In this document: piece after piece, positions 25,901 through 34,460 of the stretch | Layout of the letters: each line of letters begins with the position of its first letter | Numbering within the stretch: the stretch's first letter is position 1 | From: a virus | Direction: 5' to 3' (one strand) | IMG/VR virus record: IMGVR_UViG_3300032271_000682 | Location: 25,796 to 89,795 of that record | DNA: 64,000 bases | Translations under genes and position numbers: made by a program | Notes under the pieces: generated by a model | What the model was told of the DNA's origin: nothing | The model's input: the letters and a program-made list of their open reading frames with translations, nothing else | Databases searched by the model: none

Positions 25901-26336
25901 AGGTAAAAAAGGACGAGCCAGTGCCGCCACGAAAAAACGCAGAGAAGATCCAAATCCAGAACGCAGTGGAAAGGCTATCAATGTTAAGACTTCTACTAAA
26001 TCAACAGCTAAGACTGAAGGAATGTCGGCAAAAATCAAACCTATTCAAGAATTATCTTCTGCTATATTAGATAGATACAAAGAGAAGGCTAAGAAATCTT
26101 CGGATGAATTAATCAGACAGGGTAAATATCGTAAGGCTAATGACAGAACCATGAATGTTATGAAGGCAACAGGTAAACAAATTGATAATACTGTATCAAG
26201 TATTAGAAAATCTTTGAGAAATGACAAAAGCGTAGCAGAAGGATCAAATACAAAAGTTACAAAAACATCTTCTGATATTCGTGCAATAAATAAAGCTGCT
26301 ATGAAAGAAATATCATCACTGAAAAAGAATAAATAA
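22971..26336 (+). CDS. Large modular (poly)protein, probable internal head protein
   Basis: This 1121-residue protein is lysine-rich and low in hydrophobic core, and it is assembled from modules separated by IxE/LxE-like sites. Visible modules are a Cys cluster (CPECKCNPCECHE) near residue 50, a glycine/alanine hydrophobic segment near 200, a GWSQKYKNSINCSHPKGFSQKAHC-type segment (NSINCSHPKGFSQ) near 780, a DACYHKVKSRYKVW segment near 885, and a KWVRMDTKGNIKGPC segment resembling DUF5872 near 945. These modules recur in T4-like marine and freshwater phages. The N-terminus (DIKKFMDIMME) resembles a capsid-targeting signal. Packaging and cleavage by a prohead protease are inference. Confidence 0.7.
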   Translation: MSDIKKFMDIMMETTAGATSSGSVAEVSQPMMSTQRRVNPSIYTNQASKSDDHCPECKCNPCECHEASRKAPTAPKAKEFGLWQNSVLAGKAQKDKKTKKETNESVKILKTTKTPTGKQVQGNYGLDYQPEEKLDMYGHSMRGSPKLHSPRIPDNKYPGQGPGRPENISSTDAFDVLKKDPFGRDSNMTEDDLEEDWEDIKNAGKKTIGAGAIGLAALGGGGTQAQTVPANTGTNVAQTQSVSSNAAIVKSLVNPEARQRFLKQHSDTTAQLKDPKYDHNPDALAQHATYPKEQHSQYIQNVKNVAEFQNPYQIIRTALNMAGLTPQEVLQNLPKGYKLPSTEPKSEPVRIPGDPGYKAPVNEFKKSSRNINELEYGQGQRQLRLAEVDDKSELDSSGIQRIIKKMAAKHQDEKWTKEQLAALGKKLAAAGRREEERKNKKGVKETANKPKSPNRNDPWEQGWSAAHRLQSNYECPYKKGTAEYERWMNGYEEGSSQRGHYDESVKEGSDQQLTIQQLATISDEALDNAYHYGRSTPGNTFGWQANLKSAAYAKQMIDKGITDIEAISDAIHKGWNVTAKAFVQNPDKFDDTKKLKAAGKLEAKLQQREKLMNIGYSQLPDEEQEKDRVVARALLQAITGQQDMSEAVEDHTKIKVDRISSKYPGTNILTGSSSVRVGRKGKSSIGTFPTFEIDGHRYITLADGNKIERALRQDVAEDLEESKRTMSRAAKGNEKYGKDGMQALAKAGREGKDLDKIRAKYNKYDEDIEEGWSQKYKNSINCSHPKGFSQKAHCAGKKKHNESIEMEMTCEDCGMCKTHGDHNHNALDEACWKGYHKEGMKTMFGKEYPNCKKNKNESLETYIRKGECPGCGGSMIAEGQLNEKQDACYHKVKSRYKVWPSAYASGALVQCRKKGAANWGNSTKKESIDLDENLHDWFGKEKWVRMDTKGNIKGPCARGSKSEGKPKCLPQSKAHSIGKKGRASAATKKRREDPNPERSGKAINVKTSTKSTAKTEGMSAKIKPIQELSSAILDRYKEKAKKSSDELIRQGKYRKANDRTMNVMKATGKQIDNTVSSIRKSLRNDKSVAEGSNTKVTKTSSDIRAINKAAMKEISSLKKNK

Positions 26337-26340
26337 TAAT

Positions 26341-27489
26341 ATGAAAATGTCTGAAATCATCAATGATGATATTATTTCAAAAGAAAAACGAAAATCAAGT
26401 GAGTTGGTAAAATCACGAACTACTCCTATAGCAAGAGATTATTTCGGAAATAAATCTACACAACAAAAACCAATTGATCGTGAAGTTCAAAAGAAATCCA
26501 AACAAAAAGAATGGTTTGAAGAGAGTAATCAAATTACAGATGAAGAGTCATTAGACAATACACTTAACATGACTGCATTTGAAGATACAGTATCATTAGA
26601 TAGTAAGTATACAGTTTGTGCTAAGGGCAGTAATCAGCCTACACTATTATATCATACTAAGCACGAAGCAGAAGAAGCATCAAAAAAAGTTCCTGGTTCT
26701 ACAGTTAGACTAGTAGTACCAAAACAAAAAACTGGACAAATGGGCGAGAGTAGTATGAAAGCTGCTACTCGTAAACCAGAAGGATCAAAATTTGGTGGCT
26801 ACTATAAGGGAACTCAAAAAGGTGCTCCAAAACCAAATCAAAGTTTTGGAAGCACTGATGAAAGCATAGAGTTAGATGAGTTCGCTCCAAGCAAAGGTTA
26901 TCCGGGTTATGTTAACTCATCTGATACTGACGACAGCCCTCCTACAGCACCACCCGCACCACCCACTACCTCTTCAAGACGAGGGCGTGACGATGACGAT
27001 GATGGTGAATTTTTTCTAGACTTAGACAGTGTCGGAGGAGTAGGCGGGCGCGACAAAAACGGTAAACACAAAGTCTATACTAAGTATCAGTTTAGTATCT
27101 ATCAACAAGCAACTCCAGTTGGCAAGCATCACAATGATGATTTAATTCCAGTTGGTGATTATCCTTCTGGTGACTATTTTTTTGTAAAAGAAGTGGGCCA
27201 TTGTGAATTGGATGAATCTAAAGGAAATAGTCTGAAAGGTTATGTATTTGTTCAAGGTCAAGGTAGAAAGTTTTTTAATTATGACATGAGCGACAATTCT
27301 AACCCAATGGTTAGACAAGCACAAGACAAAATTGAAGATAGTCAAAAAGACTTAAAGGAAGTTGCTCCTCCAGGAAAAGAAAAATTGGTTAGAAAACTGA
27401 AAAAAGAATATCCAGGACATCCAGAAAAAGCATTTGCAACTGCGTGGGCAATAAAAAATAAAACAGTAAATAACAAAGGTAAAAAATAA
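26341..27489 (+). CDS. Modular protein, probable internal head protein
   Basis: The 382-residue protein starts MKMSEIINDD, matching the capsid-targeting pattern. It shares linker style with the upstream polyprotein (ESIELDEFAPSKGYPGY). A Pro/Gly/Asp-rich low-complexity stretch lies near residues 205-235. The C-terminus contains LVRKLKKEYPGHPEKAF and ATAWAIKNK, a segment common in T4-like phage head-associated modules. It starts 4 bp after the polyprotein and overlaps the Dps gene by 1 bp. Confidence 0.68.
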   Translation: MKMSEIINDDIISKEKRKSSELVKSRTTPIARDYFGNKSTQQKPIDREVQKKSKQKEWFEESNQITDEESLDNTLNMTAFEDTVSLDSKYTVCAKGSNQPTLLYHTKHEAEEASKKVPGSTVRLVVPKQKTGQMGESSMKAATRKPEGSKFGGYYKGTQKGAPKPNQSFGSTDESIELDEFAPSKGYPGYVNSSDTDDSPPTAPPAPPTTSSRRGRDDDDDGEFFLDLDSVGGVGGRDKNGKHKVYTKYQFSIYQQATPVGKHHNDDLIPVGDYPSGDYFFVKEVGHCELDESKGNSLKGYVFVQGQGRKFFNYDMSDNSNPMVRQAQDKIEDSQKDLKEVAPPGKEKLVRKLKKEYPGHPEKAFATAWAIKNKTVNNKGKK

Positions 27490-27929
27490 TGTTAGCAGAT
27501 AATTTAAAAATACTATTAGGTAGCACATATGGTCTTTATTTTAAGACTCACGGTTTTCACTGGAACGTAGAAGGAAGTGATTTCCCACAATATCACAAAT
27601 TTCTAAACAAATATTATGATGAAATTTATGGTTCTGCTGATACAATAGCTGAGTACATTCGTAGTCTTGGAGCGTTTGCGCCAGGAAGCATGACACGAAT
27701 GATGGAGTTGAATGTCGTTCAAGATCAACTAAAGATTCCACGAGCAGAACTTATGTTTGCTGAGTTACTTCAAGATACAGAAAAAATGATTGAAATGGTT
27801 AAAGACATATTCGACGAAGCAACCGAAAATAGAGAACAGGGAATTGCTAACTTTATGGCCGATTTGCAAGATTTGTACAGTAAAAGACGTTGGATGATAG
27901 CAGCTATTCTAAAAAAGGAACGTGAGTGA
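27489..27929 (+). CDS. dps: Dps/ferritin-like protein
   Basis: The 146-residue protein has the Dps ferroxidase signature HWNVEG (near residue 24), followed by the spaced His, Asp and Glu of YHKFLNKYYDEIYGSADTIAE. Length is typical. Dps proteins oxidise and store iron and may bind DNA, protecting it from peroxide. It sits inside an operon of probable internal head proteins and overlaps both neighbours. This suggests a role in the late phase or inside the capsid (inference). Confidence 0.88.
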   Translation: MLADNLKILLGSTYGLYFKTHGFHWNVEGSDFPQYHKFLNKYYDEIYGSADTIAEYIRSLGAFAPGSMTRMMELNVVQDQLKIPRAELMFAELLQDTEKMIEMVKDIFDEATENREQGIANFMADLQDLYSKRRWMIAAILKKERE

Positions 27930-28183
27930 AGATCAGTGATTTACTAAGTGAGAATATGGATCATAGTAAAGATGATCAAGCTGTTCCACAATTAAAAGCT
28001 GCATTATTAGCTCAGAAGAAAAAGATCCAATCTGTTAAAGACGATAAAAATGAAGTGTATGACATCATTGATGGCATGATGACTAGCATTTCCAAAGCTC
28101 ATAGTATTAGTGGTCAAAAACTTCATGATATGTGGACCAAAAAGTACAAAGAGATTCCTGATACTTGGATCATGAATCAGTAA
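27926..28183 (+). CDS. Small protein with capsid-targeting-like N-terminus
   Basis: Translation starts at a GTG (27926) inside a GTGA overlap with the dps stop, behind an AAAAAAGGAA site. The 85-residue product begins MKISDLLSEN and has an acidic middle and C-terminal YKEIPDTWIMNQ. It is the last gene of the late operon from 22939. Confidence 0.7.
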   Translation: MKISDLLSENMDHSKDDQAVPQLKAALLAQKKKIQSVKDDKNEVYDIIDGMMTSISKAHSISGQKLHDMWTKKYKEIPDTWIMNQ

Positions 28184-28198
28184 TATTACCGAAATACA

Positions 28199-28226
28199 TT
28201 GACATTTAGCACAACTCCTGTATAAT
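28199..28226 (+). promoter_or_regulatory. Sigma-70-type promoter of replication genes
   Basis: TTGACA, 16-bp spacer, TATAAT; precedes 28252 and the DNA polymerase. Confidence 0.8.
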
Positions 28227-28251
28227 AAGTACTATCTCAAAAGGAGTAACA

Positions 28252-28530
28252 ATGTCAGACACACAAGATCATGATCAAACGATGTTTACGAGTGATCAAA
28301 AATTAAAACTAAATCAACTAATCAACGAGGGCATGCAAGTCATGAACGAAGTTGAAACACTCAATAGTGGTTTATCGGATACCATTAAGGCAATGGCAGA
28401 AGAAATGAATATCAAAGCCACTGTTCTTAAAAAAGCAATTAAGGTTGCTCATAAAATGGAATTTGGCCAAACTCAACGCGATCACGAATTGCTAGAAAAC
28501 ATTCTTACTACAGTAGGAAAAACTCTTTAA
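28252..28530 (+). CDS. Small helical protein, possibly DsbA-like (double-strand DNA binding)
   Basis: This 92-residue all-helical protein resembles, in size and layout, the T4 DsbA-type transcription-associated DNA binding proteins (IKAMAEEMNIKATVLKKAIKVAHK, then a short helix). It has a strong AAGGAG site and overlaps the DNA polymerase start by 1 bp. The DsbA assignment is tentative. Confidence 0.55.
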   Translation: MSDTQDHDQTMFTSDQKLKLNQLINEGMQVMNEVETLNSGLSDTIKAMAEEMNIKATVLKKAIKVAHKMEFGQTQRDHELLENILTTVGKTL

Positions 28531-31253
28531 TGAGTTATGTTGATTGTCTGCATGATCGTGATAAAGACGTTATTCACGTTGTAGAACGAGTTGACGGTAA
28601 ACGTATTTACAAAGAGTATCCAACAAACTACGTATTGTATTACGAAGATTCAAAAGGAAAATATCGTTCTGTATACGAAGATTCTCTAAGCAAATTTTCT
28701 TGTAGAAAGCGAACTGAGTTTCAAAAAGAACTTAGAATGCATTCTGGAAAGAAAATATTTGAAAGCGATATTAATCCAGTTTTTCGTATGCTATCAGATA
28801 ATTATCTTGGAAAAGAAAGTCCTAAGCTTCATACATGCTTTTTTGACATTGAAACTGACTTTGATCCACAAAAAGGTTTTGCGCCAACTACTGATCCATT
28901 TAATCCAGTTACCGCTATATCGCTATATCTAGATTGGGCTGATCAATTAGTTACTCTTTGTATTCCTCCTAGACATATGGATCCAGAAACTGTAACAGAG
29001 ATATCCAACTCATTTGAAAACACATTTGTTTTTAAAAATGAAACTGATATGTTCAATATGTTTTTTGAGTTGATTGAAGATGCAGACGTACTAACTGGTT
29101 GGAACTCAGCAGGCTATGATATTCCGTATATGGTTAATAGAGTAACTAGAGTAATGTCTAAAGATGATACTCGCAGATTCTGTTTATGGAATCAATTGCC
29201 AAAACCTAGAACCTATATCATGTTCGATCAAGAACAAGAAACGTATGATCTAAGCGGCAGAATTCATATGGACTATCTAGAACTGTATAAGAAATATAAC
29301 TATGAATCACGACACAGTTATAAGTTAGATAGTATTGGAGAAATGGAAGTTGGAGAAAACAAAACTCAATACGAAGGATCTCTTGATCAATTATACAATA
29401 AAGATTGGCGTAAGTTTTTAGAATACAATCGTCAAGATACTATGTTATTGTTCAAGATTCATGACAAATTAGAGTTTTTATATCTAGCTAACGATATTGC
29501 TCATCAAAACGGAGTATTGTTACCAACTGCCATGGGCAGTGTGGCTATGATTGATCAATCAATTATCAATAAAGCTCACGCTCGTGGTTTTATAGTTCCA
29601 TCAAAAACGAGACAAATACAAAATGACGACGACGATGACGAAAAAGCAGCAGGTGCCTACGTTGCTGTGCCTAAGAAAGGAATCCATGAATCTATCGGGG
29701 CAGTCGACCTTAAATCACTTTACCCGTCAAACATCCGTGCTCTTAACATGGCGCCAGAAACCATCATCGGTCAAATTAGACCGCACATGACCGATAAGTA
29801 CATTTCTGATCGTATGGCAGATTCTATATCAGCCAAAGGAAAGAAAATCAAAGGTATGAAGTTTGCAGAAGCATGGGACGGATTATTTGGTACACTTGAA
29901 TATACTGCAGTAATGAATCAAGAGCGTGGCACTATGCTAACTGTTGATTGGGAACGTGGTGATTCTGAAGAGGCCAGCGCAGCAGAAATTTGGAAAATGA
30001 TATTTGATTCAAATCAACCATGGATGCTATCAGCTAATGGTACTATCTTTACTTATGAAAAAGAGGGTATTATTCCTGGTCTGTTAACTGAATGGTTCAA
30101 TGAACGTATTGAAATACAAAAACAAATGAACTTGGCAACCACTGTCGAAGAGCGTGAGTTTCTTGATAAACGTCAGTTAGTTAGAAAGATTTTACTAAAC
30201 TCTGCATATGGTGCATTACTGAATGAACATAGTAGATTCTATGACATCAGATTGGGTCAAAGTACTACACTGGGCGGTCGTTGTATTGTTAAGCATATGA
30301 GTGCTTTCTTAAACGAAGCAATCACTGGAGTATACGATCATAATGGTGAAGCTATCATTTATGGTGACACTGACTCTTGTTATTTTTCTGCTTGGCCAAT
30401 TTTGTCTAAAGATCCAGAAATGAAAGAACGTTGGAATAAAGACATGGCAATTGAAGTGTATAATGGTCTTAGTGAACAGGTCAATGCATCATTTCCTCAG
30501 TTTATGGAATCATCATTTCATGTGCCTCGTAAAAATGGTAAGATTATTGAGTGTAGCAGAGAACTAGTTGCTGATCGTGGCATCTTTATGACCAAGAAAC
30601 GTTACGCTGTGAATATCTACGACAAAGAAGGCAAACGTCTTGATGTTAATGGTAAGCGTGGTAAGATTAAAGCCATGGGTCTTGATTTGAAACGAGCAGA
30701 TACACCTAAGTATGTTCAGCAATTCTTGTCTAAGATTCTTGATTTTGTACTAGAAGGAACCAATCGTGATGTTATCATTAAAGAGATTAGAGAGTTTAAA
30801 CATCTGTTATCTAAAAATGATCCATGGACTAAAGGTAGACCAATGGGCGTCAAGAAAATAACTCACTACGCTGAATTACTAAAAAGAGAAGCACAATCTA
30901 CCACTAGAAGAATGACTAAGAAAGTAAGCCCACCCGGTCACGTTAATGCTTCTATCAATTGGAATTTCTTACGTGATATGAATGGAGACAAATATTCACA
31001 AAAAATTGTGGATGGAATGAAGATTGTAGTTTGTCAACTTAAAGATAATCCACTTCAGATGACTTCAGTTGCTTATCCAGTAGATCAGCTAAGATTGCCA
31101 ACTTGGTTTAAAGATTTGCCATTTGATGAAGAGGCAATGATGCAGTCTTTGGTTAACGATAAGATTGAGAATTTGATTGGAGTTCTTAACTGGGACGTAG
31201 AAGCAGATAGCAATATTAATAGCACATTCTCTTCGCTATTCTCATTCGGTTAA
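28530..31253 (+). CDS. DNA polymerase, family B (gp43-like)
   Basis: This 907-residue replicative polymerase has a proofreading 3'-5' exonuclease. Exo I FDIETD is near residue 105, exo II GWNSAGYDIP near 190, and exo III YNRQDTMLL near 297. Polymerase motif A DLKSLYPS is near 393, motif B KILLNSAYG near 553, and motif C YGDTDS near 611. All catalytic aspartates are present. Length matches T4 gp43. The clamp gene follows 64 bp downstream, the expected partner. Confidence 0.97.
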   Translation: MSYVDCLHDRDKDVIHVVERVDGKRIYKEYPTNYVLYYEDSKGKYRSVYEDSLSKFSCRKRTEFQKELRMHSGKKIFESDINPVFRMLSDNYLGKESPKLHTCFFDIETDFDPQKGFAPTTDPFNPVTAISLYLDWADQLVTLCIPPRHMDPETVTEISNSFENTFVFKNETDMFNMFFELIEDADVLTGWNSAGYDIPYMVNRVTRVMSKDDTRRFCLWNQLPKPRTYIMFDQEQETYDLSGRIHMDYLELYKKYNYESRHSYKLDSIGEMEVGENKTQYEGSLDQLYNKDWRKFLEYNRQDTMLLFKIHDKLEFLYLANDIAHQNGVLLPTAMGSVAMIDQSIINKAHARGFIVPSKTRQIQNDDDDDEKAAGAYVAVPKKGIHESIGAVDLKSLYPSNIRALNMAPETIIGQIRPHMTDKYISDRMADSISAKGKKIKGMKFAEAWDGLFGTLEYTAVMNQERGTMLTVDWERGDSEEASAAEIWKMIFDSNQPWMLSANGTIFTYEKEGIIPGLLTEWFNERIEIQKQMNLATTVEEREFLDKRQLVRKILLNSAYGALLNEHSRFYDIRLGQSTTLGGRCIVKHMSAFLNEAITGVYDHNGEAIIYGDTDSCYFSAWPILSKDPEMKERWNKDMAIEVYNGLSEQVNASFPQFMESSFHVPRKNGKIIECSRELVADRGIFMTKKRYAVNIYDKEGKRLDVNGKRGKIKAMGLDLKRADTPKYVQQFLSKILDFVLEGTNRDVIIKEIREFKHLLSKNDPWTKGRPMGVKKITHYAELLKREAQSTTRRMTKKVSPPGHVNASINWNFLRDMNGDKYSQKIVDGMKIVVCQLKDNPLQMTSVAYPVDQLRLPTWFKDLPFDEEAMMQSLVNDKIENLIGVLNWDVEADSNINSTFSSLFSFG

Positions 31254-31267
31254 TGTGTCCAATAGTA

Positions 31268-31296
31268 TTGACTTAACTCAATCATTATAGTATTAT
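31268..31296 (+). promoter_or_regulatory. Sigma-70-type promoter of the clamp gene
   Basis: TTGACT, 17-bp spacer, TATTAT. Confidence 0.65.
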
Positions 31297-31316
31297 AACT
31301 TATATAAAGGAAAAAC

Positions 31317-32048
31317 ATGAAAGATAATTTAAATGACATGATTAGTCATACTTCTCAATTGGGATTTATTGATCTAATCAAAGTCGTTGGAACTGATAAA
31401 CAAACTGTAATTGCAGCTTTGGCAGAAGATAGATCAGTGATTGTAAGTGGAAAATTTAAAGTTCCAATGTTAGAATTCGTTGGCACATTTGGAATGCCAA
31501 ATTTGGCTAAACTTAAAACCATTCTTGGTTTTGATGAGTATGATGAGAACGCAACTCTTACTATGATTAGTGATAATCTAGAATATCCAGATGCTCCAAC
31601 TGCTATTCACTTTGAAACTCAGAGTGGAGACTTTGTAAACGATTATAGATTAATGATGCAATCTATCATTGAAACTAAATTGCCAGATGTTAAGTTTGCT
31701 GGCGCAACTTGGAATATTAATTTTGAACCTAAAATTGCCAATATTCAAAGATTACAAAAGCAATCTGGTGCTAATAGTGAATCAACTACATTCGTTACAA
31801 AAATGGATGGAACTAATCTCAAGATTTACTTTGGTGACGTTAGCAGTCATAGTGCTAACTTTGTATTTGAGAGTGATGTAGTTGGAACATTATCTAGATC
31901 ATGGGCATGGCCTACAAAACAGTTTATCAGTGTTATGCAATGTGTTGGAGATAAAAAGATTTATATCTCTGATCAGGGCGCAATGAAAATCACTGTTGAT
32001 AGTGGCATTGCTGATTATGAATATTTATTTCCAGCACAACAACCTTAA
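31317..32048 (+). CDS. Sliding clamp (gp45-like)
   Basis: This 243-residue, beta-rich protein is next to the DNA polymerase. The length (T4 gp45 has 228 residues), the two-domain pattern and the C-terminal region fit a T4-type clamp. Identity to gp45 is low, so the call rests mainly on gene order and overall pattern. It would tether the polymerase and, in T4-like phages, also activate late transcription, which matters because late boxes are frequent here. Confidence 0.8.
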   Translation: MKDNLNDMISHTSQLGFIDLIKVVGTDKQTVIAALAEDRSVIVSGKFKVPMLEFVGTFGMPNLAKLKTILGFDEYDENATLTMISDNLEYPDAPTAIHFETQSGDFVNDYRLMMQSIIETKLPDVKFAGATWNINFEPKIANIQRLQKQSGANSESTTFVTKMDGTNLKIYFGDVSSHSANFVFESDVVGTLSRSWAWPTKQFISVMQCVGDKKIYISDQGAMKITVDSGIADYEYLFPAQQP

Positions 32049-32050
32049 GT

Positions 32051-32431
32051 ATGATTAATAATTATCTGACCACTAGTGGTAACGGAATCGTTATTATGGG
32101 CGCAGATCAGCAGTCAATGCCACACATTAACGAATCTATAACTCCGTATCCAGATGGCACTGGTAGATTATGCTACAACGGAGATATTAAATATGTTAAT
32201 GGATCACATCATATTTTCAGAAATGGAGTATGGCAGCATCTACCATATACTTCACTAAGTATAGGATTGACTACTGAATTTGAAAATGCCATACGTTGGG
32301 CTGAAAAGAAAATGAAACAAGAAGATAGACTTTTGCAAATGGCAAAAGAATATCCAGTGGTTTTGACTGCTCTTGATAATTTGAAAACAGCACAAGAACA
32401 AGTAGATATAATTGCGGCATTGGTGAAATAA
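32051..32431 (+). CDS. Hypothetical protein
   Basis: This 126-residue protein follows the clamp by 2 bp. The N-terminal part has beta-like segments with GDIKYVNGSHHIFRNGVWQ. The C-terminal part is helical (LDNLKTAQEQVDIIAALVK). The family is unknown; close coupling suggests expression with replication genes. Confidence 0.7.
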   Translation: MINNYLTTSGNGIVIMGADQQSMPHINESITPYPDGTGRLCYNGDIKYVNGSHHIFRNGVWQHLPYTSLSIGLTTEFENAIRWAEKKMKQEDRLLQMAKEYPVVLTALDNLKTAQEQVDIIAALVK

Positions 32432-32432
32432 C

Positions 32433-32783
32433 ATGTCAGATCAACGAGAAATAGCACTAGCTGAAAATAGACGTAGAATTATTTTTGGAGCAAATAGAAT
32501 GTACTGGCTAACATCGTTGATTTGGCATGATTATACATTTAATTTTGCCGTTCAGATTAAGTACAATCATATATTAAAAAATACTGACGAGTTAGAGTTG
32601 TCCACATTACTTGACGATATATCAATTACTGTGTTACAATATGACTTGTCTACACTAATAATGATCAGTGATACTCTTTATGATAAGATCGCTGAATATT
32701 ATACCACTCACGATATTCAAATTGATATTGTGAATTTAAATCAACCGGTACTTAGTACCACTTATACTAGCAAACCGCTATAG
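32433..32783 (+). CDS. Hypothetical protein
   Basis: This 116-residue, aromatic-rich protein (ANRMYWLTSLIWHDYTFNF) starts 1 bp after the previous stop. No motif is recognised, and no transmembrane segment is convincing. Confidence 0.65.
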   Translation: MSDQREIALAENRRRIIFGANRMYWLTSLIWHDYTFNFAVQIKYNHILKNTDELELSTLLDDISITVLQYDLSTLIMISDTLYDKIAEYYTTHDIQIDIVNLNQPVLSTTYTSKPL

Positions 32784-32795
32784 TAGGAAATTATC

Positions 32796-33032
32796 ATGGC
32801 AAAAGTACAAATTCAATCCAATCCTCGTGTTAAACAAATCTTTGATGATTTGAATAAGTTCAAGGACTTCTGTGTAGAGTATGGATATAAATTTGATGAA
32901 TCATGCTTATACAATATGCGTAATTATGCATATCAACAGTATAGCAAATTCATCGCTCAGAAAAACTTTAAAAATCAATGGGCAGAAGACGGCAAACGTT
33001 TTGCTCAAATTGCTGAACGATATCAGTCATGA
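32796..33032 (+). CDS. Small basic hypothetical protein
   Basis: This 78-residue helical, basic protein (VKQIFDDLNKFKDFCVEYGYKFDE) has an AGGAAA ribosome site. It overlaps the next small membrane ORF by 4 bp. Similar small proteins occur in the replication region of T4-like phages. Function is unknown. Confidence 0.7.
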   Translation: MAKVQIQSNPRVKQIFDDLNKFKDFCVEYGYKFDESCLYNMRNYAYQQYSKFIAQKNFKNQWAEDGKRFAQIAERYQS

Positions 33033-33181
33033 AATCATTAGTCTATTTTATGTTTATCATTCTTTGGCTTTGCGGTATCGTTATTGCCAAAGGTTTCTGG
33101 TCAACGTTCTTCGCGTTAGTGTTTCCATTCTGGGGATATTATCTTGTCGCTGAACAACTGGTACACAAATACTTATTATGA
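33029..33181 (+). CDS. Small membrane protein
   Basis: This 50-residue ORF is coupled at both ends by ATGA overlaps (with 32796-33032 and with the UV endonuclease). Two hydrophobic stretches (about residues 4-20 and 25-40) predict a small inner-membrane protein. Confidence 0.6.
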   Translation: MKSLVYFMFIILWLCGIVIAKGFWSTFFALVFPFWGYYLVAEQLVHKYLL

Positions 33182-34197
33182 ACAAACGAATCGGGTTTGC
33201 ATGTAAATGGATTGATACTCCAGATCAAACTGACGGTATCAAACCAAAAGACAATGCTCGTCAATACACGACAGGTACTACAACAGTAGCTTGGCTTTCA
33301 CGTCAAACTCGTGACGTTGCTGAACAACGTCTGTGGGACTTAATGGTAGGTAACATCGAGGCAACACGCAAACTAGTAGAAAAGGTAGGAACACTAAATG
33401 AACGATTACGTATGGTACGTCTTAGTAGCGATATCTTGCCCGTTTATACTCATTGCGATTGGAGTTATTTCTGGGCTAGGAGTGACGTTATTACGTACTG
33501 CGAAAAGCACTTTAGATCGATTGGAGATAGTGCTATCGCTCGTGGGGTTAGGCTTAGTTTTCATCCAGGTCAGTTTACTGTTCTGGCTAGTGCTAACGAC
33601 AACATTGTAGAAAACTCAATAAAGGAATTTGAATATCATGCAGACATGGCTAGATGGATGGGCTACGGAAAAAGTTTTCAAGACTTCAAAATCAACGTTC
33701 ACATTTCCGGCAAACGCGGCCCGCAAGGTATCCGTGAAGTATTGGGCAGATTGTCATCAGAAGCTCGTAACTGTATCACGTTAGAGAATGAGGAGTGCGC
33801 TTGGGGTTTAGATGATTGTCTCAGTCTTAGCGATGTTGTCCCCACTGTATTAGATATACATCACAACTGGATAAAAACAGGTGAATACATTGATACAAAT
33901 AGTGACAGTGTTAAACGAGTTATAGATAGCTGGAGGGGCATACGTCCTACTATGCACTACTCAGTCAGCCGCGAAGATGTTCTAGCGGATCATTGTAAAA
34001 AAACATTGCCTGATCGTGATCTCTTAATCAAGAATGGTAGCAACAAGCAGAAATTACGTGCTCATTCGGACTTCTATTGGAATACCGCGGTAAGTGATTG
34101 GGCGTTATCGTTCAATGACAACTTTGATATCATGTGTGAATCAAAAGGAAAAAATCTTGCCTCATTTGAATTATATGAACGAACTAAAAACGTCTGA
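33178..34197 (+). CDS. UV damage endonuclease (UvdE/UvsE family)
   Basis: This 339-residue protein cuts 5' to UV photoproducts, starting an alternative excision repair. The start MNKRIGFACKW is typical, and LSFHPGQFTVL, NVHISGKRG, LENEE and LDIHHNW give the metal-binding His, Glu and Asp residues of the TIM-barrel fold. Length is normal. It is coupled by ATGA overlap to the preceding small membrane ORF. Confidence 0.93.
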   Translation: MNKRIGFACKWIDTPDQTDGIKPKDNARQYTTGTTTVAWLSRQTRDVAEQRLWDLMVGNIEATRKLVEKVGTLNERLRMVRLSSDILPVYTHCDWSYFWARSDVITYCEKHFRSIGDSAIARGVRLSFHPGQFTVLASANDNIVENSIKEFEYHADMARWMGYGKSFQDFKINVHISGKRGPQGIREVLGRLSSEARNCITLENEECAWGLDDCLSLSDVVPTVLDIHHNWIKTGEYIDTNSDSVKRVIDSWRGIRPTMHYSVSREDVLADHCKKTLPDRDLLIKNGSNKQKLRAHSDFYWNTAVSDWALSFNDNFDIMCESKGKNLASFELYERTKNV

Positions 34198-34429
34198 TTT
34201 TAATTTACCTATTAGTCCATTCTTAGATAATGCTACTAATTGGTATCTTAGTAGTCATACTAATTGTTATGATGATCATGACTTTCTTTATTCTAAGTAT
34301 AAAGATTGGATGAGTGAACAAGGAGTTGTCATTAAAAATCGTGATCTGAGAAATAAAGATAATTATCCTTTTTTAGATTTCGTAGACGAGCAATCAATGA
34401 TTATCTTTATTCTACGATGGGGAAATTAA
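34175..34429 (+). CDS. LRW-family small protein
   Basis: The start at 34175 (MNELKTSDFN) overlaps the UV endonuclease by 23 bp; earlier in-frame starts lie deep within that gene. The 84-residue product ends IFILRWGN and resembles the family at 51694-53168. Function is unknown. Confidence 0.65.
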   Translation: MNELKTSDFNLPISPFLDNATNWYLSSHTNCYDDHDFLYSKYKDWMSEQGVVIKNRDLRNKDNYPFLDFVDEQSMIIFILRWGN

Positions 34430-34447
34430 GCAAACACAATGTTAATC

Positions 34448-34455
34448 TATAAATA
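34448..34455 (+). promoter_or_regulatory. Putative T4-like late promoter
   Basis: A perfect TATAAATA lies 5 bases before the ATG at 34461, so the expected transcription start coincides with the start codon. Confidence 0.65.
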
Positions 34456-34460
34456 TAACT

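Noticed and set aside
25697-26038. Minus-strand ORF of 113 codons
   Set aside because: Antisense of the Lys-rich polyprotein end; no start signals.
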